A stretch of DNA of 64,000 nucleotides from Pseudonocardia sp. MH-G8 (GTDB lineage Bacteria > Actinomycetota > Actinomycetes > Mycobacteriales > Pseudonocardiaceae): NCBI RefSeq assembly GCF_002262885.1, contig NZ_NKYF01000027.1:62001-126000 (forward strand), read 5' to 3'. A program made the position numbers and the translations under genes. A model generated the notes under the pieces. The model did not search any database. It saw nothing but the letters and a program-made list of their open reading frames with translations, and was not told the origin of the DNA. Below, piece after piece: positions 1 to 8,187 of this stretch. How positions within the stretch are numbered: the first letter of the stretch is position 1; every line of letters starts with the position of its first letter.

Positions 1-607
1 CGCTGAGCAGCAGCGCGGTGAGCGGAGTCTGCTCCGAGGTCTTGAGCACCACGCTGTTGCCGGTCGCGAGGGCGGGCGCGAGGCTCTTCGACGCGATCAT
101 CATGGGGTGGTTGAACGGCGCGAGGATGCCGACGACGCCCAGCGGGAAGCGGCTGGTGTAGGAGTGGTAGTCGCCGCGAAGTGGCACGACCGCGCCGCGG
201 TCGGCGAGCAGCAGCGAGGCGTTGTAGCGGTACCACTCCGGCAGTCGCGTGATCTGCGCCCTCGTCTCGGTGATCGGGCGCCCGTTGTTCGTCGTCTCGA
301 GCGTGTACAGGTCCTTCATGCGCGCCTCGATCCCGTCCGCGAAGCGGTGCATCACCCGGGCGCGGTCGTGGGCGGCGAGCCGGCTCCAGGTGCCGGACCG
401 GAAGGTGTCGGCGGCGGCGTGGACGGCGCGGTCGACATCGTGCTCGTCGGCGCTCGCGACCCGGACGATGACCTCGCCGGTCGCGGGGTTGATCACGTCG
501 ATCGGGGCCGCGCTGCCCTCGAGTACCTGGCCGCCGATCCGCAGACCGGTTGCGAGCGGGGCGGCGGACAGGTCCAGAACGGACGGTGGCGGGGTCGTGA
601 GGCTCAC
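1..607 (-). CDS. Aldehyde dehydrogenase, N-terminal part (cut by the window edge)
   Basis: The expected reaction is NAD(P)-dependent oxidation of an aldehyde to a carboxylate in the cytoplasm. Only the first 202 residues are visible; the catalytic Cys and Glu lie beyond the left edge. The visible part is the N-terminal cofactor-binding half, with NPATGE near residue 40, NNGRP and ETRAQI around 107-120, and FNHP at about 165-168. The GTG start is chosen because GAGGAGGG lies a few bases upstream. It sits 61 bp downstream of the flavin reductase-GntR gene on the same strand, so the two are probably co-transcribed. It shares NNGRP and ETRAQI with the aldehyde dehydrogenase at 49300-50796, so it is closer to that paralogue than to the one at 41879. 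The substrate is unknown. Confidence 0.9.
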   Translation of the reverse strand, partial: MSLTTPPPSVLDLSAAPLATGLRIGGQVLEGSAAPIDVINPATGEVIVRVASADEHDVDRAVHAAADTFRSGTWSRLAAHDRARVMHRFADGIEARMKDLYTLETTNNGRPITETRAQITRLPEWYRYNASLLLADRGAVVPLRGDYHSYTSRFPLGVVGILAPFNHPMMIASKSLAPALATGNSVVLKTSEQTPLTALLLS

Positions 608-668
608 AAGCCCTCCTCGGGTCGGGGTGTGGGGGAGTACGTGCTCGCCCGAGACGCCGCGGCGGCCG

Positions 669-1817
669 TCACAGCTGCCCGCCGGTCTGCGCCAGGATCT
701 CGCGGACGCGCCGCTTCGCCAGGTCGGTGTAGCGGTAGACCCCGGCCCGGGCGCCGGTGGCGGCCCCCTGCTCGATCCCTTCGGTGAGCTGTCGTTGGGC
801 GTCGATGAACGCCTGCGACGTCACCGGGGTGACACCGAAGCTGCGGGTCATGACCGTCTTGATGCTCAAGCGGCCGAACGCGGCAGTGAGCGCTGGATTG
901 TGCGCCAGCGAGACCAGGGCCTCGTGGAACGCGTAGTTCGCGTCGAGGTAGCGGTCGAAGTCGACGAAGCGGTCCCCGACGAGCAGCGCCGCCATCTCCT
1001 CGAACCTGCTGCGCAGCTCGGCCAGCTCGGCCGGCACCACGCGGCCGACGACCATGTCGATGACCCCGAGCTCGATCGCGCAGCGCGCCTCGAACGTCTC
1101 GTCCGATGTGCGCGTGTCGAACGGCACGATGACGTAGCCGCGGTCGGGGTCCCGGCGCACGAGCCCGTCGGCCGTGAGCCGGGTGAGGGCGTAGAAGGCG
1201 GCCGGCCTCTCGACCTGCAGCTGATGGGTGAGGTCGTCGAGCTGGATCACGGTGTCCGCGCCGTACATCCGCTCGAGCAGCTGCTGGCGTGCCCGCTGGT
1301 AGACGGCGTCGTCGCGGGCGAACTCGAAGCGACCGAAGCCGCCGCGGAAGTAGGTGAGCGGGGTGCCCCTCGCCGCGGTGGCACCTACCACGCGGCCGAG
1401 GAAGACGCGGTGTGTCCCGCCCGTCACCTCCTCGACGACCTCGCACTCGATGTGCGCCAGCGCGTCGGCCAACAGCGGCAGGCCGAGGGCGCCGTCGACG
1501 ACCTCGACCCCAGCGAACTTGCGGTCGCTGCGCACGGCGAACTGCTGGGCCAGGTGCTCGTGGCCCTGACCGAGCACGTTCACCGCGTAGGCGCCGGCCC
1601 GCGCGACGGCGGCCGAGGTCGGGGAGGACTTGTTGAGACAGGCGAGCATCATCGGCGGGCTCAGCGACAGGGAGGTCACCGAGCTCGCCGTCATACCGAA
1701 TGCGGCCTGCGGAGTCCGAGTCGTCACGACCGTCACGCCGCTCGGGAGGTGTCCCACGACGTGGCGGAAGGTCTCCGCATCGCACGCCGGGAGATCCGGC
1801 GTCGGTGAGGTCGTCAT
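669..1817 (-). CDS. Flavin reductase domain fused to a GntR/FCD transcription regulator
   Basis: This 382-residue protein joins two families. Residues about 15-165 form a HpaC/RutF-type flavin reductase domain (split-barrel FMN-binding fold) with VTVVTT, GMTASSVTSLSL and a terminal YFRGGFGRF. Such domains reduce FMN with NAD(P)H for a partner monooxygenase. Residues about 171-232 look like a GntR winged helix (IQLDDLTHQL to GYVIVP), and about 240-372 form an all-helical FCD ligand-binding domain containing NYAFHEA. The protein may therefore be a flavin-dependent regulator, a bifunctional reductase/regulator, or a reductase that has lost DNA binding. It starts 254 bp from the divergent LLM oxygenase gene at 2072, an obvious candidate partner and target. 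The AAGGA ribosome site is about 11 nt from the ATG, which is long. Confidence 0.82.
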   Translation of the reverse strand: MTTSPTPDLPACDAETFRHVVGHLPSGVTVVTTRTPQAAFGMTASSVTSLSLSPPMMLACLNKSSPTSAAVARAGAYAVNVLGQGHEHLAQQFAVRSDRKFAGVEVVDGALGLPLLADALAHIECEVVEEVTGGTHRVFLGRVVGATAARGTPLTYFRGGFGRFEFARDDAVYQRARQQLLERMYGADTVIQLDDLTHQLQVERPAAFYALTRLTADGLVRRDPDRGYVIVPFDTRTSDETFEARCAIELGVIDMVVGRVVPAELAELRSRFEEMAALLVGDRFVDFDRYLDANYAFHEALVSLAHNPALTAAFGRLSIKTVMTRSFGVTPVTSQAFIDAQRQLTEGIEQGAATGARAGVYRYTDLAKRRVREILAQTGGQL

Positions 1818-2071
1818 CGGGAGAACCGTCCTTCCGGTGAAGTGTCGGTCGCCCGCCAGTACACCCGCTGCCTCGGGCCCGGGGGATGGCGGACGGCGTG
1901 AGACGAGCGGGCTGCCGATGGCGGTCGGCGTGAGCCGGGGCCGACGCGTTGGCCGTGACTCACGGGTGCCGTCATCGGCCGAGGGCCAACTTCACCGGCG
2001 CAGACACTGCCGCTGGGCCCTGATCGGCCTTGACTGGGGCGACCGCGGAGCCGATGCCAGAGGAGGCCGTC

Positions 2072-3202
2072 GTGAGACTGGGCTACTTCGCCATGCCGAT
2101 GCACCCGCAGGGACGGGAGTGGTCGGACACGCTGCGGGAGGACCAGGAGGCGGTCGTGCTGGCCGACCGGCTGGGGTTCCACGACGCGTTCATCGGCGAG
2201 CACCTCACCGACCGCCACGAGAACATCACCAACAGCCTGCTGTTCCTCGCGACGCTCATCCCGCAGACCACACGGATCGCGCTGGCCACCGGCACGACCA
2301 ACCTGTCGCACATGCACCCCGCGCTCGTTGCCGTGCACACCGCGATGTTCGACCACCTCTCGGGTGGCCGGTTCATCCTCGGGGTCAGTCCGGGGGCGCT
2401 GCCGTCCGACGCGGAGCTGCTCGGGCTGCTCGACGAGGACCGCAACCAGATGTTCGCCGAGGCGATCGACGTCATCCTGCGGATGTGGGAGCTGGACCCG
2501 CCCTATGACATCGACCTGCCCGGCAACCGGTTCCGGGTGACGACCGCGAGCACGTACGACCCCGAGCTCGGGGTCGGCGTCGTCGGACGCCCGCTCCAGC
2601 AGCCGCGACCCGAGGTTGTCGGAACGGTCGTCGCCCCCTTCTCCAAGGGCGTCGTGGCGATGGGGGAGCGCGACTTCCACCCGCTGTCGGCAAACTTCCT
2701 ACTGCCGCAGTGGGTCGCCACCCACTGGCCCAATTACCTGGAGGGCAAGCAAGCGGCGGGAGCAGCGATCACCACTGCCGACTGGCGGATCGCGCGGACC
2801 GTGTTCGTGTCCGACGACGACGCCGTGGCCCAGCGCTACGGGCGCTCCGATCCCCGCAGCCCGTACCGCTACTACTACGAGAAGATGCTGACCAAGATGG
2901 CCAAGCTCGGCCGGCTCGGACTGTTCAAGTCCTCGCGGGAGCAGCCCGACGAGGAGGTCACGCTCGACGGCGTGCTCGACGACCTGGTGATCTGCGGTAC
3001 GCCGGACTCCGTGGCGGAGCAAGTCCTCGCGTTTCGCGAGCAGACCGGCGACTTCGGGGAGCTCGTCTACGCGGGTCTCGACTGGGTCGAGCCCGACCTG
3101 GCCCGCAAGTCGATGGACCTCATGGCCACGAAGGTGATGCCGCAGGTCAACGACGCCCTCCGGGCGAGCGGCGGCGCGGTCACCGGCGGGACGGGGGCCT
3201 GA
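2072..3202 (+). CDS. LLM-class (luciferase-like) flavin-dependent oxygenase
   Basis: A 376-residue TIM-barrel protein of the bacterial luciferase-like superfamily, which uses reduced FMN and O2 to oxygenate a substrate. Family signatures are the N-terminal RLGYFAMPMHPQGREW strand, FIGEHLTDRH with its active-site-lip His residues, the TTRIALATGTTNLS strand, and LSGGRFILGVSPGALPSD, the phosphate-binding region. The GTG start is chosen over upstream TTG and ATG codons because AGAGGAGG ends 5 nt before it. It is the first gene of a tight four-gene operon and is divergent from the flavin reductase-GntR gene, which could supply FMNH2. It resembles the limonene-monooxygenase-like branch of the family, but I cannot name the substrate. 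Confidence 0.88.
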   Translation: MRLGYFAMPMHPQGREWSDTLREDQEAVVLADRLGFHDAFIGEHLTDRHENITNSLLFLATLIPQTTRIALATGTTNLSHMHPALVAVHTAMFDHLSGGRFILGVSPGALPSDAELLGLLDEDRNQMFAEAIDVILRMWELDPPYDIDLPGNRFRVTTASTYDPELGVGVVGRPLQQPRPEVVGTVVAPFSKGVVAMGERDFHPLSANFLLPQWVATHWPNYLEGKQAAGAAITTADWRIARTVFVSDDDAVAQRYGRSDPRSPYRYYYEKMLTKMAKLGRLGLFKSSREQPDEEVTLDGVLDDLVICGTPDSVAEQVLAFREQTGDFGELVYAGLDWVEPDLARKSMDLMATKVMPQVNDALRASGGAVTGGTGA

Positions 3203-3203
3203 C

Positions 3204-3815
3204 GTGGGGGTACCGACCGAGAACGGCGCCGGGAGCGCGCACCACGACCGGCTGCCGCCGGTGCCCGAGGACCGGCTGGCGCCCGAGCAGCGCAGGGCGC
3301 TCGCGGACATCACCGCGGGCCCGCGCGGCGCGGCGGTCGGGCCCTTCGTGCCGTTGCTGCGCAGCCCCGAGCTTATGACCCGGCTCCAGCACACGGGGGA
3401 GTACCTGCGCTTCGGCAGCCCGCTCGACCGGAGGCTGTTCGAGATGACCATCCTGTTCGTAGCCCGCTGGTGGGACCAGCGGTTCGAGTGGGGCTTCCAC
3501 CATCCGCTGGCGCTCGCCGCCGGGCTCGACCCGGCGGTCGCCGACGCCATCGCCCACGACCGGCGCCCTGACGAGACGGACGAGGCGGCTGCGGTCGTCT
3601 GGGACCTGCTCGACGAGCTGCACCGCACGAAGGGCGTCACCGACGCCACCTACGGCCGTGCGCTGGCCGAGCTGGGCGAGGCCGGAGTCGTCGAGCTGGT
3701 GGCCACGGCCGGCTACTACACGACGCTCGCGATGGTCATGAATGTGGCGCGCACGCCTGCACCCGATGGGCCTGCCTTGCCGGACCGGGACGCGGTGCGC
3801 GAGGGCAGGCGATGA
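3204..3815 (+). CDS. Carboxymuconolactone decarboxylase (CMD) family protein
   Basis: A 203-residue all-helical protein of the CMD/AhpD-like superfamily. The diagnostic stretch is EMTILFVARWWDQRFEW followed by GFHHPLALAAG (about residues 75-108), matching the E...W..H pattern of gamma-carboxymuconolactone decarboxylases. The redox CxxC of AhpD is absent, so a peroxidase role is unlikely. The GTG start comes 1 nt after the stop of the oxygenase gene, and the 3' end overlaps the hydrolase gene by 4 bp, so translation is coupled. With the enol-lactonase-like hydrolase next to it, the pair recalls the PcaC-PcaD step of the beta-ketoadipate pathway. Members of this family also serve other pathways, and the exact reaction is inference. 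Confidence 0.8.
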   Translation: MGVPTENGAGSAHHDRLPPVPEDRLAPEQRRALADITAGPRGAAVGPFVPLLRSPELMTRLQHTGEYLRFGSPLDRRLFEMTILFVARWWDQRFEWGFHHPLALAAGLDPAVADAIAHDRRPDETDEAAAVVWDLLDELHRTKGVTDATYGRALAELGEAGVVELVATAGYYTTLAMVMNVARTPAPDGPALPDRDAVREGRR

Positions 3816-4597
3816 CCGGCGCGCCGCTGCCGGCGCCGGTGCTGCACGCGACCGGCGAGGGCCCGCCCGTGCTCCTCCTGCACCCGCTGGGGGTGGATCG
3901 ATCCTTCTGGGACGGGGTGGTGCCCGCGCTCGCCGGGTTCGAAGTGCTGAGCTACGACTTCCCCGGGCACGGGGAGGCGCCGGTTCCCGAGGACGCGTAC
4001 ACGGTCGAGGACCTGGCAGCACAAGCGGCCGCGCTCATGGGCCGGGACGGCCGCAAGCCGTTCGACGTCGTCGGGGTGTCCCTCGGCGGCCTCGTCGCCC
4101 AGCGGCTCGCGGCCTGCCATCCCGAGAGCGTCCGGCGTCTCGTCGTCGTCGACGCCGTCGCGGTCTACCCGCCGGTACTCCGGCGGCAGTGGCGCGACCG
4201 GGCCGTCCGCACGCCCGTCGACGGGCTCGAGCCACTGCTCGAACCGACCCTCGGACTGTGGTTCACCGCCGGCCTGCTCGCTCGAGGCGGGCCGGCGGTC
4301 GAGCAGGTGCGCCGAACGTTCCTCGCCGGGGACCCGCGCGGATACGCGCGCGCCTGTGAGGCCCTCGAGGCGGTCGATCTGACCGGCGAGCTCGGCCGCA
4401 TCACGGCTCCCACGCTGGTCGTCTGCGGCGACGACGACGCCCCTCCCTTCCTCGCGGCGGCAGGCGAGCTGGCCGAGGCGCTCCCCGACGCGCGGCTCGC
4501 CTGGCTCTCGCCGGCCCGGCACGCGGGCGTGCTCGAGCAGCCTGAGCAGTTCGTGCGGGCCTTGCTCGGGTTCCTGGGTGAGGAGAACGGGCTGTGA
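3812..4597 (+). CDS. Alpha/beta hydrolase, 3-oxoadipate enol-lactonase-like
   Basis: A 261-residue single-domain alpha/beta hydrolase. The nucleophile elbow is GVSLGG with Ser90, the acid is probably in CGDDDAP near residue 210, and the His is near 237 in ARHAGVLEQPEQF. The HP-G oxyanion motif appears as LLLHPLGVDRSFW near residue 24. Length and motif spacing match PcaD-type enol-lactonases and related ester, lactone or C-C hydrolases. The ATG overlaps the stop of the CMD gene (ATGA) and its own end overlaps the next gene by 4 bp. The neighbouring CMD protein favours a lactone or C-C hydrolysis step after oxygenation by the LLM enzyme. Confidence 0.85.
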   Translation: MTGAPLPAPVLHATGEGPPVLLLHPLGVDRSFWDGVVPALAGFEVLSYDFPGHGEAPVPEDAYTVEDLAAQAAALMGRDGRKPFDVVGVSLGGLVAQRLAACHPESVRRLVVVDAVAVYPPVLRRQWRDRAVRTPVDGLEPLLEPTLGLWFTAGLLARGGPAVEQVRRTFLAGDPRGYARACEALEAVDLTGELGRITAPTLVVCGDDDAPPFLAAAGELAEALPDARLAWLSPARHAGVLEQPEQFVRALLGFLGEENGL

Positions 4598-5478
4598 GCG
4601 GCGACCCGGTCGGTCTCGTCGGTCTCGGGGTCATGGGTTCGGCGATGAGCGCGCACCTGCTCGCCGCCGGTTTCCCGGTGGTGGGCTTCGACATCGATCC
4701 CCGCCGTCGTGCCGAACACGCCCAGCGCGGTGGGACGGTCTGCGACAGCCCAGCCGACGTGGCCCGGGGAGCCGACGTCGTGGTCACCTCGCTGCCGAGC
4801 GCCGCCGCGCTCGTCGCGGTGCTCGACGGGGAGGGCGGCCTACATGCGGGGCGTCGGTCCGGCCTCGTCGTCGTCGAGACGAGCACCCTCGCGCCGGAGG
4901 CGAAGCAGGACGGACACGACCGGGCACGGGCGTGGGGCGCGACGCTGCTCGACTGCCCGATGAGCGGGACGGGGCAGCAGGCGCGCGACGGCGACCTCGT
5001 CGCGTACGTCAGCGGCGACGCAGCGGCCACGCGGCGGGCGGCGCCGGTGCTGGCGGCATTCACCCGCGCGCAGCACGACCTCGGCGCGTTCGGCCGGGGG
5101 ACGACCATGAAGCTCGTCGCCAACCTGCTCGTCGCCGTCCACAACGTGGCCGCGGCCGAGGCACTGCTGCTCGCCGAGCGCGCCGGGATGGACCTCGACC
5201 AGGTTCTCACCGCGGTCGGCGACGGGGCAGGCGGGTCCCGGATGCTGGCGGTGCGTGGTCCGCTCATGGCGGCCGGCCGCTACGCCGAGGCGACCGCGAC
5301 CGTCGCCACCATGCGGAAGGACAACGAGCTGATCGCGGCGTTCGCCGCGGAGGTGGCCAGCCCGACACCGCTGTTCTCCGCCGCCGCCGTGCTCTACCAG
5401 GCCGCCGTCGCGCAGGGTCGGCTGGACGAGGACACCGCGTGCGTCTTCGGCGTCCTGCAGCGGCTAGCCGGGCGATGA
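4594..5478 (+). CDS. 3-hydroxyisobutyrate-dehydrogenase-family NAD(P) oxidoreductase
   Basis: A 294-residue beta-hydroxyacid dehydrogenase. The N-terminal Rossmann motif is GLVGLGVMGSAMSAHL (residues about 7-22). The substrate motif DCPMSGTGQQARDG lies near residue 125, and the catalytic Lys173 sits in GRGTTMKLVANLL. These are the three hallmarks of the HIBADH/tartronate semialdehyde reductase/6-phosphogluconate dehydrogenase-like group. The GTG start overlaps the hydrolase stop. Being last in the operon, it may reduce or oxidise a small hydroxy-acid or semialdehyde formed after ring cleavage. The actual substrate is unknown. Confidence 0.87.
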   Translation: MSGDPVGLVGLGVMGSAMSAHLLAAGFPVVGFDIDPRRRAEHAQRGGTVCDSPADVARGADVVVTSLPSAAALVAVLDGEGGLHAGRRSGLVVVETSTLAPEAKQDGHDRARAWGATLLDCPMSGTGQQARDGDLVAYVSGDAAATRRAAPVLAAFTRAQHDLGAFGRGTTMKLVANLLVAVHNVAAAEALLLAERAGMDLDQVLTAVGDGAGGSRMLAVRGPLMAAGRYAEATATVATMRKDNELIAAFAAEVASPTPLFSAAAVLYQAAVAQGRLDEDTACVFGVLQRLAGR

Positions 5479-5501
5479 CCGGCGTCGGCTCGGCGCGCTC
5501 C

Positions 5502-6758
5502 TCATGGAGCGGGGTCCAGCAAGCGCAGCAGGCGCAGGGCGACCTGCAGCTCGGTGCGCCGTTCCGGCAGAGGGTGCCCGAGGAGTTCCTCGGCCTTGTG
5601 CAGCCGGTTGCGGACCGTGTGCTCGTGCAGCTGCAGGTGCTCGGCGGCCGCGACGTGCGTACCCAGGCGGAAAGACGCGTCCAGGGTCTCGCGAAGCCGC
5701 GCCGCCTCCGGGGTGTCGTGCGCGAGCGGACCCAGCGCGGCGCGGACGAAGCTGCGGGCCCGGTCCGGTTCCCGCATGAGGAGGATCTCGAGTGCCACAT
5801 CACGGTGCTCGAGCACCTGGGGCGCCCGTGTCGGTTCCGCAGCCGTCCGGATCGCCTCCACGTCCTGCGCCTGCTCGAGGGCGTGGCGGAAGCCGGTCAG
5901 CCCGGGCTGGGGCTCGCTGAGCGAAGCCTCCACCCCCGCGGCGAGGAGCGCGTCGCGCAACCGCTGCGCGGTGTCGCGCGTCCACCCGCGCGTGCGTCCG
6001 AGCCACACCGCGGTCCGTCTGAGGTCGAGCGGGTGGACGAGGCTCTGCCGCACGCCTGTCGCGGCCCGCAGGCCGATGACGAGCCGACCGGCGAGCCCTT
6101 CGACCACTGCAGGCAGCACGACCGCGACGTGCGTGGCGGTCAGGTCGTAGTCGAGCGTCAGCAGGTCCGACGGGGGCAGCGAGAGGAGCTCGCCGCGCAG
6201 GATCTCGCGCACCAGCCCCTGGCGCACGTGCGTGCGCGAGCGGTTGAGGGCCTCGTCGGCCCGGGCGTAGTGCTCCGCCACCTGCGACGCCACGTGGTCC
6301 TGGTAGTCGAAGATCGTGACGGTCAGGTGGGCAAACGCGCGCAGGGCCTCGTCGCGCGGCACCCCCCTCGCGTCGGCGACCGCCCGCAGCCGGTTCGCCC
6401 ACTCCTGCCACATCGTGAAGAAGCCGACCCGGTAGGAGCGCTGCAGCGCCGTCTGGGGGATCCGCAGCCGGGCCTGGACGCGCGCGAACTCGAACGGCTG
6501 CTCGAGACGCACCTGCGCCGGCGCGAGCTGCCCGCACAGCACCTGCTGCAGAGCGTGCAGGTTCGCCCGCACGCTCGCCCGGAGGTGGTCGGCGAACTCC
6601 GCGTCGTCGGCCAGGCTCGGGAACGCGACCGCGATGTCCCGGCCGACCACCCGCTCGCAGAGCTCCTGCAGGTCTACCCCCGCGGCCATCTCCCGGACCC
6701 ACTCGGGCAGCGGTTCGCGGGCGCGCTCAGCGAGGAAGAGGCCGGCGTCGCTGACCAT
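5502..6758 (-). CDS. PucR-family transcriptional regulator
   Basis: A 418-residue regulator with an N-terminal helical sensor region and a C-terminal PucR-type helix-turn-helix (about residues 375-400, AAEHLQLHEHTVRNRLHKAEELL). PucR-like proteins commonly activate catabolic genes for purines or other N-rich or aromatic compounds. The ATG is chosen because GAGGAGGT precedes it at good spacing; an in-frame extension upstream would run into the divergent gene. It is divergent from the FAD monooxygenase at 6826, with only about 67 bp between them, and that gene is the most likely target. Its 3' end converges with the dehydrogenase at 4594-5478. Confidence 0.87.
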   Translation of the reverse strand: MVSDAGLFLAERAREPLPEWVREMAAGVDLQELCERVVGRDIAVAFPSLADDAEFADHLRASVRANLHALQQVLCGQLAPAQVRLEQPFEFARVQARLRIPQTALQRSYRVGFFTMWQEWANRLRAVADARGVPRDEALRAFAHLTVTIFDYQDHVASQVAEHYARADEALNRSRTHVRQGLVREILRGELLSLPPSDLLTLDYDLTATHVAVVLPAVVEGLAGRLVIGLRAATGVRQSLVHPLDLRRTAVWLGRTRGWTRDTAQRLRDALLAAGVEASLSEPQPGLTGFRHALEQAQDVEAIRTAAEPTRAPQVLEHRDVALEILLMREPDRARSFVRAALGPLAHDTPEAARLRETLDASFRLGTHVAAAEHLQLHEHTVRNRLHKAEELLGHPLPERRTELQVALRLLRLLDPAP

Positions 6759-6825
6759 GGCGCACCTCCTCGGTCCCCCGTTCCCCCATCCCTTTGGAGG
6801 TCGTGCCCGTGATCCCGAGCGACGG

Positions 6826-8079
6826 ATGGACGGTCGGCTCATGACCGTGCCGGGGATGGGGAGGCTCGCCGAGACGCGGCGACCGAAGGTCGCGGTGCTG
6901 GGCGGATCGCTGATCGGGCTCACCGCCGCGCTGGTGCTCCGAGACGTCGGTTGCGACGTCGACGTCTACGAGCGCTCCCGTGCGCCGCTGGAGGGCCGGG
7001 GCGTGGGCATCGTGCTGCACCCCATGACCGTGCGTTACCTGCTCGACCACTCGCTGCTCGACCTGGGCACTGTGAGCACGTCGGCGGCGTGGCACCGTTA
7101 CCTGGACAGGGACGGGGCGGTGCTCTCCGAGGACCGCCGCCGTCACCACTTCACGGGCTACAACACGCTCTACGGCAGCCTGCTGGCCGCGTTCGGCCGT
7201 GAGCGCTACCACCTCGACCACGAGGCGACCGGCATCGCGCAGGACGACGACCGGATCGAGCTGACCTTCGCCGACGGTACGAGCGCCTCGTGCGACCTGC
7301 TCGTCGCGGCCGACGGCGTCTCGTCGTTCGCCCGGCGCGCAGTGCTGCCCACCGTCGAGCAGCGCTACGGCGGGTACGTGGCCTGGCGGGGAGTCGTCGA
7401 CGAGCGCGAGTTGACGCCCGCGACGTCGGCGGCGCTCGACGACTCGCTGACCTACCACGTGGGCGCAGGAACGCACGCCCTCACCTACCCGATCCCGAAC
7501 TACCACGGGGTGGTCGACACCGGCCGGCGGCTGATGAACCTGGTCTGGTACCGCAACGTGCCCGAGGGCGAGCCGCTGGCCGACCTGCTCACCGACCGGG
7601 CGGGCCGGCGCCGCGACGTGTCCTTGCCCCCCGGTGCCGTCCGCGACGAGTACCTGAAGGAGCTGCGCGAGATCGCCCTCTCCGACCTGCCGCCGCCCGT
7701 CGCGGAGGTCGCGACCCGCAGCGCGACACCGTTCGTGCAGGTGATCCTCGACGTCGAGGTACCGCACATGGCCTTCGGCAGGGTGTGCCTCGTCGGCGAT
7801 GCCGCCTTCACCGTCCGCCCGCACGCCGCGGCGGCGACCGCGAAGGGAGCGGCCGACGTCTGGGCGCTGGCCGCAGCGCTGGTCCGTCACGACGGCGACG
7901 TCGAGGCCGCACTGGGTGACTGGGAGCCTCCGCAGCTCGAACTCGGGCGAGCCCTGCTGAGGCGCAACCGCGACCTCGGCGAGGGCGCTCAGTTCCGCGG
8001 CGACTGGGTGTGTGGCGACCCGGCGCTCACCTTCGGGCTGCATCGGCCGGGGGACTCTGCCGACATGCACCTCTCGTGA
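6826..8079 (+). CDS. FAD-dependent monooxygenase, 2,6-dihydroxypyridine 3-hydroxylase-like
   Basis: A 417-residue single-component FAD hydroxylase. It has the dinucleotide motif VAVLGGSLIGLTAALVL (Gly26-Gly31), the DG motif LVAADGVSSFARR, and the FAD-ribityl motif CLVGDAAFTVRPHAA (Asp325). The GGS variant of GxGxxG, the RGVGIVLHP stretch and YGSLLAAFGRERYHL match the dihydroxypyridine hydroxylase (DhpH)-like branch better than p-hydroxybenzoate or salicylate hydroxylases. This is from recall of the family, not alignment. The start is uncertain: ATG 6826, 6841 and 6856 are all in frame and none has a strong ribosome site. It stands alone, divergent from a PucR regulator. The likely role is hydroxylation of an electron-rich heteroaromatic or phenolic ring. 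Confidence 0.8.
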   Translation: MDGRLMTVPGMGRLAETRRPKVAVLGGSLIGLTAALVLRDVGCDVDVYERSRAPLEGRGVGIVLHPMTVRYLLDHSLLDLGTVSTSAAWHRYLDRDGAVLSEDRRRHHFTGYNTLYGSLLAAFGRERYHLDHEATGIAQDDDRIELTFADGTSASCDLLVAADGVSSFARRAVLPTVEQRYGGYVAWRGVVDERELTPATSAALDDSLTYHVGAGTHALTYPIPNYHGVVDTGRRLMNLVWYRNVPEGEPLADLLTDRAGRRRDVSLPPGAVRDEYLKELREIALSDLPPPVAEVATRSATPFVQVILDVEVPHMAFGRVCLVGDAAFTVRPHAAAATAKGAADVWALAAALVRHDGDVEAALGDWEPPQLELGRALLRRNRDLGEGAQFRGDWVCGDPALTFGLHRPGDSADMHLS

Positions 8080-8187
8080 CTCCCAGGCGATGGGCCGCCC
8101 CGTCGACGTCCTGTTGATGACGTCCCCTCGATTCCTCCGGGCCTTCGCCGAACTGTGGAACAACAAGCACCGGCAGTTCTTCGGCTG

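Noticed and set aside
4578..6812. Rightward open frame spanning the dehydrogenase and PucR genes
   Set aside because: Shadow of real genes in both strands with Arg-rich, motif-free translation.
8150..8179. GAACTG...CAGTTC inverted repeat between convergent monooxygenase and cyclase genes
   Set aside because: Only 6 bp with an 18-nt loop and no U-tract; too weak for a terminator call.
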